Assembly (NCBI GenBank): GCA_900320185.1
Contig: ONRD01000019.1
Span: 1 to 42,218 of the forward strand
DNA: 42,218 nt
Direction: 5' to 3'
Source of the DNA: an uncultured Bacteroidales bacterium
Lineage (GTDB): Bacteria > Bacteroidota > Bacteroidia > Bacteroidales > UBA932
In this document: in pieces, positions 16,900-25,319 of the stretch
Layout of the letters: each line of letters opens with the position of its first letter
How positions within the stretch are numbered: position 1 is the first letter of the stretch
The notes under the pieces: model-generated
What the model was told of the DNA's origin: nothing
Databases searched by the model: none
What the model saw: only the letters and a program-made list of their open reading frames with translations
Position numbers and translations under genes: made by a program

Positions 16900-16915
16900 T
16901 AATTTCGTATATTTG
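16885..16915 (+). promoter_or_regulatory. Promoter of the lipoprotein gene at 16958
   Basis: CTTG (16885-16888), 19 bases, TATATTTG (16908-16915), one mismatch in the -33 element. The -33 and part of the spacer overlap the right inverted repeat of the preceding element. Confidence 0.65.
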
Positions 16916-16957
16916 TAAGGTTACAGCTAAAACATGCACGCCTTAAATCTGACCTTC

Positions 16958-17659
16958 ATGAAAAAAATCTCTTTCGCCTGCCTTTTCGCAGCAGTCATCT
17001 TTACTGCATTCGTCTTCGCCGGGTGCGATCAAAGGGACCCTCAAGCCGAGTATGAAGTTTTGAGTGAAACGGTGTACCCCAACCCGCAGAGCGGAATCGA
17101 TGCCGCCCAGGAATACATCGACCACTTCTCCAACAAAAGCGGGAACCGCGTGACGGAGGTGTCGGACATCAGGCACCAGTACCGCCTGATGGATGATTTC
17201 CTTTCAAATTACTTCAGTTCATATTCCGAGTTCCTGAACAAGGCTTCCGAGATTGACGACGAGCTCAGGCAAAGCAATTACCAGGGTGTCAGGGAAACAT
17301 GGAAAAACCTGTACACCAAGGAGCAGAACAGGTTGGTAGGTCCGATAATGGACAGCATCACCGACCAGACCTTCGACTCCTATTTCAAGAACCAGGTCCG
17401 CATCCTTTGCCAGGACAGGTTCACTACCTGGGACTATGAGTCAGTAGACCGGATATCTCTCGGCACGCCGCAGCTTACGATGAACGGCCTCGCCAAGGAA
17501 TGCAGCGGAGAATACCGGGTCCACCTTCGGGGCAGCATCCTCGGCATACGTACTGAAACGGCCCGCGTCTCCATCAGCGGACTGATCGGCATCGGGTACG
17601 GAGGAGAGATAGCCTACGAAAGGACAGGCTACCAATTCCTTGAGACGCCTATTTTCTAA
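16958..17659 (+). CDS. Hypothetical lipoprotein
   Basis: 233 residues from the ATG at 16958, which gives an SPII signal KKISFACLFAAVIFTAFVFAGCDQ. An ATG at 16934 would add eight residues before it. The mature part is mainly helical and charged (NPQSGIDAAQEYIDHF; FLSNYFSSYSEFLNKASEID) with a beta-rich end (GEYRVHLRGSILGIRTETARV). No family recognised. The following hydrolase gene starts 44 bases after its stop and is probably co-transcribed. Confidence 0.75.
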   Translation: MKKISFACLFAAVIFTAFVFAGCDQRDPQAEYEVLSETVYPNPQSGIDAAQEYIDHFSNKSGNRVTEVSDIRHQYRLMDDFLSNYFSSYSEFLNKASEIDDELRQSNYQGVRETWKNLYTKEQNRLVGPIMDSITDQTFDSYFKNQVRILCQDRFTTWDYESVDRISLGTPQLTMNGLAKECSGEYRVHLRGSILGIRTETARVSISGLIGIGYGGEIAYERTGYQFLETPIF

Positions 17660-17702
17660 CGCTTTTACGGAAGGAAGGGCAACCGTCGTTCCCCGACTGT
17701 CC

Positions 17703-19184
17703 ATGAAAAGGTTTTTCATATTGTACTGCTTCGCCGCCCTTGTCCTCAGTTCCTGCGGCGGGGATGCCTTTGTCATCAACGAAGGGACTCTATACAGGAT
17801 AATTACCGACAAGGATGAAGGATTCGGCCGCTTTACCAGGACATCCGGCAGCTACTGGAGGGGCACCTATTACAGGGAAACGGAGGGTGCCCTCAACGCC
17901 TCGGCCAGGGACGTGGTCTTCCGCAACGGAAGGAGACCTTCCATGGAAAGCGCCGACGGCGAGAAATTCAGAGTCGAAAGCATTGCCGAGTATGAGCCCC
18001 CGCGCTACAAGGAGTATCCGTTCGCCACGGACTACAGGGACTCTGTTTTCTCCGTGACCGAACTTCATGACATCACCTACGCGAAGGCGTACGGTTACTG
18101 GTCGTCGTTCCCTGACAACGGCCGCTCCAACCTGGCGATATTCATGTCGCGTGTCCCGGACCTGTCAAAAAGCGATCTCGACCTCACGATGGACGTCTAC
18201 CTGCCGGAAGACGGCGGAAAGGTACTGAGGCCGCTTCTGATCCTGATACATGGCGGAGCATTCTTCAACGGGGACAAGGCTTCGCTCGGCTTTCCCGAGT
18301 GGGGACGTCATTTCGCCGCGGCGGGCTATGTGGTAGCATCGGTCAACTACCGTCTCGGATTCCACCTGAACACGATTTCAGTGGAGAGAGCCGGCTTCAG
18401 GGCCGTGCAGGATGTCAACTCGGCGATTGCCTTCATCCTCCACGACCGGGAACGGTTCCGGGCAGATCCCGAGCGGGTGTTCCTTGCAGGGACAAGCGCC
18501 GGCGGGATTGCCGCACTCAACGCCGCCTTCATGAGGGACGCGAACATTCCGAAATCTTCAAAGGGCGAGGGAGGCATCATGGGCGTCAACGAAGGTATCG
18601 CTAAGCCCTTCAAGGTCAGGGCCGTCGGGAACATGTGGGGAGCAGTCGAAGACACGACCATCCTCGGCAACGCCCGCACACCGGTACTTTCCATCCACAG
18701 CACCGGCGACCCCATCGTGCCTTTCGGCGAAGGCCATCCTTTCACGAAGATATTCGGCAACGATGTAATCTTCCCGAAGATGTTCGGATCCGCTGCCGTC
18801 ACGCGCCTGACGAGAAGCAGAGGTTCCGTCCTCATGCCTTATGACCTTCCGGAACGGCACACGCTGCACTTAGACGAGCATGAAGACGGCTCCAGGCTGC
18901 TCAACAGCCACTTCAGGGAGATAGAGGCAGCCCTGAAGGACTTTTTCTCGGCTAATATGTTCGCACATCCGGCGAAGATCGAACGGCTGCAATCCTCCAA
19001 CATATTCAAAATCGACATGACAGACGTCAAGACGGTTTCATGGAAGGTCGAAGGGGGTGTCATCCTGGAACGGAACGGAGGTCGTGCGGAGGTCCTCATG
19101 TTCCCCGACGCGCCGTCCCGCTCCCTGACTGCCAGCGGCGAGTATCATTCCGGCATCACTTTCATGGACACCATGGACCTGTAA
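17703..19184 (+). CDS. Alpha/beta hydrolase (carboxylesterase type) lipoprotein
   Basis: 493 residues from the ATG at 17703, which opens an SPII signal MKRFFILYCFAALVLSSCGGD. Upstream in-frame starts (from 17640) would overlap the previous gene and spoil the signal. It has the oxyanion-hole motif LLILIHGGAFFNGD, the nucleophile elbow FLAGTSAGGIAAL (GTSAG), an acid region IHSTGDPIVPFGE and a late histidine (ERHTLHLDEHEDG). This fits feruloyl/acetyl-esterase-like hydrolases used by Bacteroidales on decorated glycans. Substrate is not determinable. Its last 147 bases overlap the convergent mtgA reading frame. Confidence 0.85.
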   Translation: MKRFFILYCFAALVLSSCGGDAFVINEGTLYRIITDKDEGFGRFTRTSGSYWRGTYYRETEGALNASARDVVFRNGRRPSMESADGEKFRVESIAEYEPPRYKEYPFATDYRDSVFSVTELHDITYAKAYGYWSSFPDNGRSNLAIFMSRVPDLSKSDLDLTMDVYLPEDGGKVLRPLLILIHGGAFFNGDKASLGFPEWGRHFAAAGYVVASVNYRLGFHLNTISVERAGFRAVQDVNSAIAFILHDRERFRADPERVFLAGTSAGGIAALNAAFMRDANIPKSSKGEGGIMGVNEGIAKPFKVRAVGNMWGAVEDTTILGNARTPVLSIHSTGDPIVPFGEGHPFTKIFGNDVIFPKMFGSAAVTRLTRSRGSVLMPYDLPERHTLHLDEHEDGSRLLNSHFREIEAALKDFFSANMFAHPAKIERLQSSNIFKIDMTDVKTVSWKVEGGVILERNGGRAEVLMFPDAPSRSLTASGEYHSGITFMDTMDL

Positions 19185-19859
19185 TGCCAACGGGACGGCA
19201 CAATTCCCGGAGATTGCCTTCATCCTGGCCCTTACTCGTATCCCTGGGCAGTCCGGCCTGAGATTGAGCGGATCGGGAAGGCTAAGGGCAATGGCGGCGG
19301 ATCTCTTGAAGTCAAGCCGGCCGGCCGGAACTCCGAAATAGTGGAGGGACGCGGCCTGGACTCCGAAAAGCCCCGGGCCGGTCTCCGCCACATTGAGATA
19401 CACTTCCATTATTCGGCGCTTGCCCCAGAAGGTTTCTATGAGCACGGTCCACCATGCCTCCAAGACCTTCCTCAGCATGGTAGGGGTCCCGAATGTGAAG
19501 ACATTCTTCGCCGTCTGCTGGGAGATCGTGCTGCAACCTCGGACGGGCGTCCCTGCCTCATGATGAGCGGCCAGCACTCTTCGGATTTCTTCGAAGTCGA
19601 AGCCGTGATGGTGCATGAAGCGCTGGTCCTCCGAGGCAAGGACTGCCCCCACAAGCGAGGGGGATACCTCTTCCAGCGGGACCCATTCCTGGCGGGGACG
19701 CCCGTCGCGGATACTGCCTGACTGGACCTGCCGTTTCAGCATCACGGGAGTATACCTGACCGGGACCCACCTCAGGAGGACGACCAGGGCCACGCTCAAG
19801 GCGACAAATGCGACAGGGGCCTTGACCAGAAGCAATGAAAGGATCTTTTTCCTGACCAT
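19038..19859 (-). CDS. mtgA: Monofunctional biosynthetic peptidoglycan transglycosylase
   Basis: GT51 enzyme that polymerises glycan strands from lipid II at the inner membrane. 273 residues: an N-terminal membrane anchor (VKAPVAFVALSVALVVLL), then ASEDQRFMHHHGFD with the catalytic glutamate, GCSTISQQTAKN, RKVLEAWWTVLIE and KRRIMEVYLNVAETG. The catalytic domain ends near PDPLNLRPD. The last ~50 codons lie antisense inside the 3' end of the convergent hydrolase gene, lack family resemblance and make it longer than most MtgA, so the native stop may have been lost. Its start is 9 bases after the WG-repeat lipoprotein stop, indicating one operon. Confidence 0.9.
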   Translation of the reverse strand: MVRKKILSLLLVKAPVAFVALSVALVVLLRWVPVRYTPVMLKRQVQSGSIRDGRPRQEWVPLEEVSPSLVGAVLASEDQRFMHHHGFDFEEIRRVLAAHHEAGTPVRGCSTISQQTAKNVFTFGTPTMLRKVLEAWWTVLIETFWGKRRIMEVYLNVAETGPGLFGVQAASLHYFGVPAGRLDFKRSAAIALSLPDPLNLRPDCPGIRVRARMKAISGNCAVPLALQVHGVHESDAGMILAAGSQGAGRRVGEHEDLRTTSVPFQDDTPFDLP

Positions 19860-19868
19860 GATGCCTCC

Positions 19869-20771
19869 CTACCTCATCACCTCTCCCTTGGAATTGAGGA
19901 TCACCTCCGAAGAATAGTCCAGGAGGATAGCACGGAATATGTTTTTGTCCAGGGCGAATATGTCCTTGTACAGAGGTTCCGTCAAGCGGTGGCAGCCGGC
20001 ATCCATGAGGCCGTACCGGCCGCCGACACAGTAGGCATAGAGGCCAGTCTTGACAATCTTGTCCGCATAGCCGACCTCCCCCTCACCTGTGATGAACCGT
20101 TCCTGCTCGCGATAGGTCAGTTCCTTCAGGTTGTCGAGGACGAAGGCGTTGAGCACCGTCCCGTCGTATCCCATCTGCCTCGTGACTCCCGCCTTAGTGA
20201 CAATGGCATATTCAGGGTATGCGCTTACGTAGTCATATTCAGGACGTATAAGCCAGTTCCCGGCCTTGTCGATGACTCCGCACTTGCCGGTGGTGTCCGC
20301 TACCACGCAGTGCCCGTCCTCGAAAACGAAGGTCGTCAAGGGGTTGCCGTGATAGGGGAACTTGAAGTCGATGACCGTTTCCCCCTTGTAGTTGATGAAA
20401 CCGATGTTCCCGTTGCGCTGTACGGCCGCAAGGCCTTCCCTGAACACCCAGGCGCGGCGGTACTGGGCAGGGACTGCGATCTCGCCCGTGAAAAGGTTGT
20501 AGAAGCCGCGCTTGCCCTCCGAGCAGAACACGGCCAGGGAATCGTTGCCGGACCGCTGGGTCCAGTCCAGCTTGATGTCCTTTATGGTGACTACCCCGGT
20601 GGAGGCATTCTTTATGTACACGCGCCCGTCCTGCGAGCGCATGGCCACAAGGTCGTCGTTGAGAAGGAGTCCGTCGTCCGAGATGTCTTCCGCGACGGAG
20701 GTGTTGGAACTGCAACTTGAAACGATGGTGCCGGCAAGAAGGGCGGCGAAGATGAATCTGATGGTTTCCAT
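19869..20771 (-). CDS. WG-repeat lipoprotein
   Basis: 300 residues with an SPII signal ending TIVSSCSSN. It contains several KWGYI-type repeats: GKRGFYNLFTGEIAVPAQY, GNIGFINYKGETVID, GKCGVIDKAGNWLIRPEYD and GRYGLMDAGCHRLTEPLYK. These occur in Bacteroidota surface proteins of unknown role. It leads an operon with mtgA and is divergent from the LytTR gene, sharing a 213-bp intergenic region that holds the repeated TCGTACA motifs. Confidence 0.85.
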   Translation of the reverse strand: METIRFIFAALLAGTIVSSCSSNTSVAEDISDDGLLLNDDLVAMRSQDGRVYIKNASTGVVTIKDIKLDWTQRSGNDSLAVFCSEGKRGFYNLFTGEIAVPAQYRRAWVFREGLAAVQRNGNIGFINYKGETVIDFKFPYHGNPLTTFVFEDGHCVVADTTGKCGVIDKAGNWLIRPEYDYVSAYPEYAIVTKAGVTRQMGYDGTVLNAFVLDNLKELTYREQERFITGEGEVGYADKIVKTGLYAYCVGGRYGLMDAGCHRLTEPLYKDIFALDKNIFRAILLDYSSEVILNSKGEVMR

Positions 20772-20844
20772 GATCTGTGCGATTAAGTTTTTACGCCGCG
20801 AAGTTCTCGCTTAAAATGCAGATTGCCAAGCATTTTCAAGGCCA

Positions 20845-20922
20845 GTGTACGAGTCGGGCCACCATGTGTACGAACAGGTTTGGCGTACACCGTTTCGTAC
20901 ATCATCCGTCCATTTCGTACAT
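20845..20922. promoter_or_regulatory. Operator-like cluster of TCGTACA motifs upstream of the LytTR gene
   Basis: GTGTACGA occurs at 20845-20852 and 20866-20873 (period 21). Its inverse-orientation relative TTTCGTACAT occurs at 20893-20902 and 20913-20922 (period 20), plus GCGTACAC at 20883-20890. Two direct pairs, head to head, each spaced two helical turns, sit between divergent genes. LytTR domains are known to bind paired direct repeats about two turns apart, so autoregulation by the adjacent LytTR protein is likely. Confidence 0.6.
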
Positions 20923-20960
20923 TCTCCGGGGAGGGGCCGGATAACTTCGAAGGTTTTGTT

Positions 20961-20968
20961 TATATTTG
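20961..20968 (+). promoter_or_regulatory. -7 box of the LytTR operon
   Basis: TATATTTG is a perfect -7 match, with predicted start near 20974. No TTTG lies at the -33 position; instead the nearest repeat of the operator cluster ends 38 bases upstream. This is the layout expected for an activator-dependent promoter. Confidence 0.6.
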
Positions 20969-20984
20969 CATCAAACACTGCCTC

Positions 20985-21380
20985 ATGCCCCAGAACCTGA
21001 CCGGGCGGGTACGCCACATAGTAATATCCAAAGGTACCGAGATGCTGCGCATCCCGACCCATGCACTGGTCTTCATCGAGGCCGACGGCAACTATTCCAA
21101 CGTTTACACACTGGACGGAAAGTCGCAGATGGTCTCCTTCCAGCTCGGACAGTTGGAAGACAGGATAGGCGACCAGCTTGGAGAGGACGGGAGCAGGTTC
21201 ATCCGGCTCGGGCGGGGCTATATCATCAACATGGACTATGTCCACCTGATCGACATTTCCAGGAAGCGGCTGGTACTGTCAGACTGCATGAACTTCTACC
21301 GCGAGCTTGAGCCTTCCCGGGAAGTGCTCGTGAAACTCAAGGCCTATTTGGATGCAAGGATTGAAGATGAAAGACAATAA
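20985..21380 (+). CDS. Stand-alone LytTR-family DNA-binding regulator
   Basis: 131 residues from the ATG at 20985, chosen because it lies just after the predicted transcription start; the frame is open upstream to 20823 but that part is not protein-like. Almost the whole protein is a LytTR domain: TEMLRIPTHALVFIEADGNYSNVYT, GSRFIRLGRGYIINMDYVHLI and NFYRELEPSREVLVKLKAYL. There is no receiver domain or membrane sensor, so its input is unknown, possibly the membrane protein encoded next. It overlaps the next gene (ATG at 21367) by 14 bases. Confidence 0.88.
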   Translation: MPQNLTGRVRHIVISKGTEMLRIPTHALVFIEADGNYSNVYTLDGKSQMVSFQLGQLEDRIGDQLGEDGSRFIRLGRGYIINMDYVHLIDISRKRLVLSDCMNFYRELEPSREVLVKLKAYLDARIEDERQ

Positions 21381-22239
21381 GAAGGAAATAAGGGACGACG
21401 AGTTCCGCGTAATCGGCAAGGCCGATGGGAGGACCGACGGGGAAGCCCGCCGGAGGAACAGGCTCATCGGTGCCGTCTCACTTGCCCTGGTCCTGCTCAT
21501 AGGGTTGTTCTTCATGCTCAGATGGCCGAAAGGACCGGCAGAGGAGCCTGAAGGAGGAGTTTTCGATCCTGCACCCGTCCCTGTCCAGGCCCCTGGCGAC
21601 ACCCTGCCGCTCGGGCATCCGGCTGAAGGGACCTTTACCGAAAGGGTCGACACGGTGATCAACGATGTGCATCTTGCTCTTTTCATACCGCACAATGCCG
21701 TTCCCGAGCTTACTCTCGGCGTCCCGTCCGGAGAGGGGATAATCCTGACTGCGCAGGCAGCCGACGTCAAGGCGGAAGACCACAAGATACTCGGAGCTTT
21801 CGTACTCAAAGGCAAGCCTCTGGCATGGGGGCTGTCGAAAAAAGGCTACTGCGCCATCATCGACGGGAAGATTACGGTCGGGACTTCCGAGAACTCCCCC
21901 TTATTCGAGGAAGCGACCGAGAAGGAAGGATACTTCTTCCGCCAGTATCCCTTGGTTGACAAGGGGGTCCTGGTGGAGAACGAGCATAAGAACAAGACCA
22001 TGAGAAAGGGCCTGTGCTGCCGCGCAGGGCAGGTGTTCGTGGCAGTTTCGATGACAGATGAATCCTTCCACGACTTCTCCCAGGCGCTGGTCGACCTTGG
22101 AGTGGAAGACGCTGTCTATCTGGTCGGCGGTCACAGGTCCGGCGGCTGGTGGACCGGCGAGGACGGGGCCACCCGCACCTTCGATCCCGAAGCCCGGTCG
22201 GGGACCTATGCCAACGAAACCTACATAATCTGGAAATAA
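21367..22239 (+). CDS. Membrane-anchored NAGPA/phosphodiester-glycosidase-like protein
   Basis: 290 residues from the ATG at 21367 (KDNKKEIRDDEFRVI); an in-frame start at 21352 is also possible. A cytoplasmic N-terminus of about 35 residues is followed by one membrane helix (LIGAVSLALVLLIGLFFML), a proline-rich linker and an exported domain. The order GAFVLKGKPLAWG, GYCAIIDGKITVG, RKGLCCRAGQVFVAV and LVDLGVEDAVYLVGG resembles the phosphodiester glycosidase (NAGPA, DUF2233) fold, in which the last motif is usually NLDGGGS. Here it is YLVGGHRSGG, so activity may differ. Coupled by overlap to the LytTR gene. Confidence 0.65.
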   Translation: MKDNKKEIRDDEFRVIGKADGRTDGEARRRNRLIGAVSLALVLLIGLFFMLRWPKGPAEEPEGGVFDPAPVPVQAPGDTLPLGHPAEGTFTERVDTVINDVHLALFIPHNAVPELTLGVPSGEGIILTAQAADVKAEDHKILGAFVLKGKPLAWGLSKKGYCAIIDGKITVGTSENSPLFEEATEKEGYFFRQYPLVDKGVLVENEHKNKTMRKGLCCRAGQVFVAVSMTDESFHDFSQALVDLGVEDAVYLVGGHRSGGWWTGEDGATRTFDPEARSGTYANETYIIWK

Positions 22240-22255
22240 ACGATTCTCGACTGAA

Positions 22256-24388
22256 ATGACAAAGAAATCCTTTGCCGCCTTGGTACTCATGGCCGCGCTG
22301 GCTTCACCCGCACCGCTGACTGCGCAGGAAGCAATCCCGGATGATTTCATTTCCTTCCAAGTCCCCGGACACGAGGAGGAGATGGAACAGATACGCGCCA
22401 TCTGGTACGAGGCCTACATGAACCCGGAGGCTCGCCCGGGCCCCTCTTTCTGGGATGTCTGGACACCTGTGCCACTGATGAGCGTGGCACCTTTGAAGGA
22501 GGACATGGAACAGGCGTGGAAGACTGCATTCCTCAGCAGGAAGATCGATGAAGAAGGGTACGTCTCCTGCCACCAGCACTTCAGCCATGCCCTCGACGAC
22601 GGATGGCCCTTCCCTCTTTTCCCCCAGTTCCAGACAGGTTTCGAAGGGAAGAGTTTCGGTTATCTCTTCCAGGACTCCCCTGAAAAGGTACACGGGATGC
22701 TGTCGGGATGGAGAGGATACCTTTTTGACAGAGGCTACATGGGAGAAAGGGCCGTTTCGAGGCTCCGCACCTCGGGATTCGCATCGGAAGGGATAGTCGA
22801 TGATGCATGGCAACTGACCGCGACTGCCTCCAAGCCATACATCGAGACCGAAGAAGGATTCCGGATTGAAACATTCTATTGTCCTTTCATCAGTTTCCGT
22901 GTGGAACTGGACACCGACGCGCCCCTTGTGGGCGTACTGGAATGGCAGCGTGAGGGTGACAAGGGATATTCCAGGAAAAGGAGGGTCGCGTTCGACCTCC
23001 GGCAGGAGAATCCTTTCGGCAAGAGCAACGTGCACTACTGCACGGTAGAGCCTTCCAGGGCCAGTACATGGGACGGGACAGTCACAAGGCTGCGCCTTTC
23101 CTTCCCGGGCGCCAAGGGCGTGAAGTTCAGAATCGAATCCTTCTTCGCCGCATTCAATACCCGCCACCAGATGAACGCCTGCAACTTCCTGATAGGTTCC
23201 GCACACACCTTCAACCAGACAGGCGACCTGGACTTCCTGAGGCGGAACATCGGCAGGATGAGGAAGGTACTGGAATATTCAAGGAAGGAGCTTTACGACC
23301 CGGAGGCGGGGATGGTGAGAGTGCGGTACGTGGGGCATGACGGCCTTCCGGGGCACTACACTGACGCCGAAGGCAACCATTGCTACAACTACGGGCACGG
23401 GATCGGAGGGACCTACTGGGACGTTCTGCCTTTCGGCAACCTCGACACCTACACCTCCTACTACCTTGCCTATGCGCTCAGGCTGATGGCGGACATCGAA
23501 GAATACATCGCCGCCACACGTCCCGATGGCATATCCCCGAAAGGGAAATCCTTTCCGGGCACGCTGCGCAGGGAAGCAGCCATCATGGCATCGACCCTCA
23601 ACGAAAGGATGTGGAATGATGAGAACGGCCGTCTGTGGGGTGCCGAAGACACCGACGGCAACAGATGGGACTACGGATTCACTTTCCTCAACGAGGAAGC
23701 CATATACTACGGAGTCATGACTCCGGAACACAGCCGGAGGATAATGGACTGGATCGCCGGAAGGCGCATCGTCAAGGGAGACACCAGCACCGGGGAAGAC
23801 ATCTACAGATGGGAGCTGGCGCCAAGGGCGACCACCCTGAGGAATCCAGTGTGGTACTACTGGGGCTGGGAGCCTGACGTGTTCCCATTCGGCCGGCAGG
23901 TCCAGGACGGCGGCGCAGTATTCAGCCAGAGCTTCAACGACATGATGAGCCGAATCATGGTTTACGGTCCCGACGACGCCTGGGAGCGGTTCAAGGGAAT
24001 ACTCAAATGGTACAGGAAAACCAGGGAGGCCGGCGGCTACCGTGCCTACTACGCCCGGCAAGAGAGCGGGAACTCCCTTCAGGGAAGCGGAACGGCAGGA
24101 GGTATAGGGATCGACCTGGAATTCGCCGAAACCATACTCGTCCCCTACACCATGGTCGAGGGCTTCCTCGGATTCAAGGCAACCCCTGAAGGATTCACCA
24201 TCAAGCCCAACCTTCCTTCGGACTGGGAATCCCTGACCGTCAGGAACCTCTATTTCCGGGGAGAGCCGCTCACCGTCACCGCTTCCCGGAAAGGGATAAC
24301 GATAAAGGGCAGCCGAACCATCGAACTGCCCTATGACCCTTCGGTTGAAACCAAGGTTGTGTACCCGCGTACGGGGGCCGGCCTCTAG
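22256..24388 (+). CDS. Secreted (alpha/alpha)6-type glycoside hydrolase-like protein
   Basis: 710 residues with a signal peptide (FAALVLMAALASPAPLTAQ). After an N-terminal beta-domain (to about residue 300) the central part is helical and looks like a six-hairpin glycosidase: NACNFLIGSAHTFNQTGDL, WDVLPFGNLDTYTSYYLAYAL, AIMASTLNERMWNDENG, NRWDYGFTFLNEEAIYYG and VFSQSFNDMM. The C-terminus (MVEGFLGFKATPEGFTIKP) resembles the small beta-domain that ends GH65/GH78/GH94-type enzymes. I cannot assign a GH family with confidence. It starts 16 bases after the NAGPA-like gene, and its stop overlaps the convergent deoC stop by 4 bases. Confidence 0.75.
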   Translation: MTKKSFAALVLMAALASPAPLTAQEAIPDDFISFQVPGHEEEMEQIRAIWYEAYMNPEARPGPSFWDVWTPVPLMSVAPLKEDMEQAWKTAFLSRKIDEEGYVSCHQHFSHALDDGWPFPLFPQFQTGFEGKSFGYLFQDSPEKVHGMLSGWRGYLFDRGYMGERAVSRLRTSGFASEGIVDDAWQLTATASKPYIETEEGFRIETFYCPFISFRVELDTDAPLVGVLEWQREGDKGYSRKRRVAFDLRQENPFGKSNVHYCTVEPSRASTWDGTVTRLRLSFPGAKGVKFRIESFFAAFNTRHQMNACNFLIGSAHTFNQTGDLDFLRRNIGRMRKVLEYSRKELYDPEAGMVRVRYVGHDGLPGHYTDAEGNHCYNYGHGIGGTYWDVLPFGNLDTYTSYYLAYALRLMADIEEYIAATRPDGISPKGKSFPGTLRREAAIMASTLNERMWNDENGRLWGAEDTDGNRWDYGFTFLNEEAIYYGVMTPEHSRRIMDWIAGRRIVKGDTSTGEDIYRWELAPRATTLRNPVWYYWGWEPDVFPFGRQVQDGGAVFSQSFNDMMSRIMVYGPDDAWERFKGILKWYRKTREAGGYRAYYARQESGNSLQGSGTAGGIGIDLEFAETILVPYTMVEGFLGFKATPEGFTIKPNLPSDWESLTVRNLYFRGEPLTVTASRKGITIKGSRTIELPYDPSVETKVVYPRTGAGL

Positions 24389-25278
24389 AAATAAGCCACA
24401 GTCTTCTGCTCTATGGCAGACATCAGGGCATTGGCAAGGCGGCTCACGCCGAAACGGAAGAGGTCCTTGCAAAGCCACTCGTCCCCGAGGACCGTCTTCA
24501 CTATCGCATAATAGCCTGCCGCATCCCGTGCGGTGGATATTCCGCCGGCTGCCTTGAAACCTACCTTGCGGCCGGTTTTCGCACAGAAAGCCTTTATGCA
24601 TTCGCACATCACGTAGGCCGCCATGGGAGTTGCATTGACGCTTACCTTCCCCGTGGAAGTCTTGATGAAGTCCGCTCCTTCTTCCATTGCGATGAAGGAG
24701 GCTGCAGCTATCTTTTCGGGAGTGACGAGCAGGCCGGTCTCGAGGATGACCTTGAAAACGACCTTGCGGCCGGCCTTCGCGGCGGCCTCGTCGATGGCCT
24801 TGCGCATGGTCCGGATCTCTTTCCTTGCACCTTCCTCATCCCCTGCGAGGAAAGCACCGACGGCAAGGACTATGTCTATCTCGTCCGCTCCTGCCTCGAC
24901 TGCCATCTCGCACTCCTTCACCTTGACTTCGAGGAAGCTCTGGGAGGTCGGGAAGCAACCGGACACGCAGGTGACGTGTACGTCGCGGCTCACCAGGGTA
25001 TCCTTCACCGTGGAGGCGAAATTGGGATAGACGCAGATGGAGGCCGGGAGCTCGTAGCCGGGATAGTCGTTCATGAAGGAATTCACCTTCCCGACCAGCT
25101 TCGCGACCGAGGCTGACGAGTCTTCGGTGTGAAGAGTGGTAAGGTCCATGAGCGACATGCACCTCCTCAGTATCTCAGGGGACATGACGTTGTCGATGTT
25201 GGCCGCGAAAATATCCAGCCTCTTGCTTATCTGCTCCTTGTCCGGAGCGTAGCCATACTTTTCGAAAAATGCTTCCAT
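24385..25278 (-). CDS. deoC: Deoxyribose-phosphate aldolase
   Basis: Cleaves 2-deoxyribose-5-phosphate to acetaldehyde and glyceraldehyde-3-phosphate in deoxynucleoside salvage. 297 residues with the class I aldolase signatures: GADEIDIVLAVGAFL, KVILETGLL, the Schiff-base lysine in ADFIKTSTGK, and the second active-site lysine in KVGFKAAGGIST. It appears to be the last gene of the long minus-strand run beginning at ftsY, 41 bases after the radical SAM gene. Confidence 0.95.
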   Translation of the reverse strand: MEAFFEKYGYAPDKEQISKRLDIFAANIDNVMSPEILRRCMSLMDLTTLHTEDSSASVAKLVGKVNSFMNDYPGYELPASICVYPNFASTVKDTLVSRDVHVTCVSGCFPTSQSFLEVKVKECEMAVEAGADEIDIVLAVGAFLAGDEEGARKEIRTMRKAIDEAAAKAGRKVVFKVILETGLLVTPEKIAAASFIAMEEGADFIKTSTGKVSVNATPMAAYVMCECIKAFCAKTGRKVGFKAAGGISTARDAAGYYAIVKTVLGDEWLCKDLFRFGVSRLANALMSAIEQKTVAYF

Positions 25279-25319
25279 ACTGTTATCTGTTCTTGTTTCA
25301 ATTATCTTGGTGCCGGGGT

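Noticed and set aside
23279-24607. 442-codon minus-strand open frame across the glycosidase and deoC ends
   Set aside because: Antisense shadow: composition is arginine/glycine/proline-rich without domains, while the plus-strand glycosidase has a signal peptide and conserved motifs.
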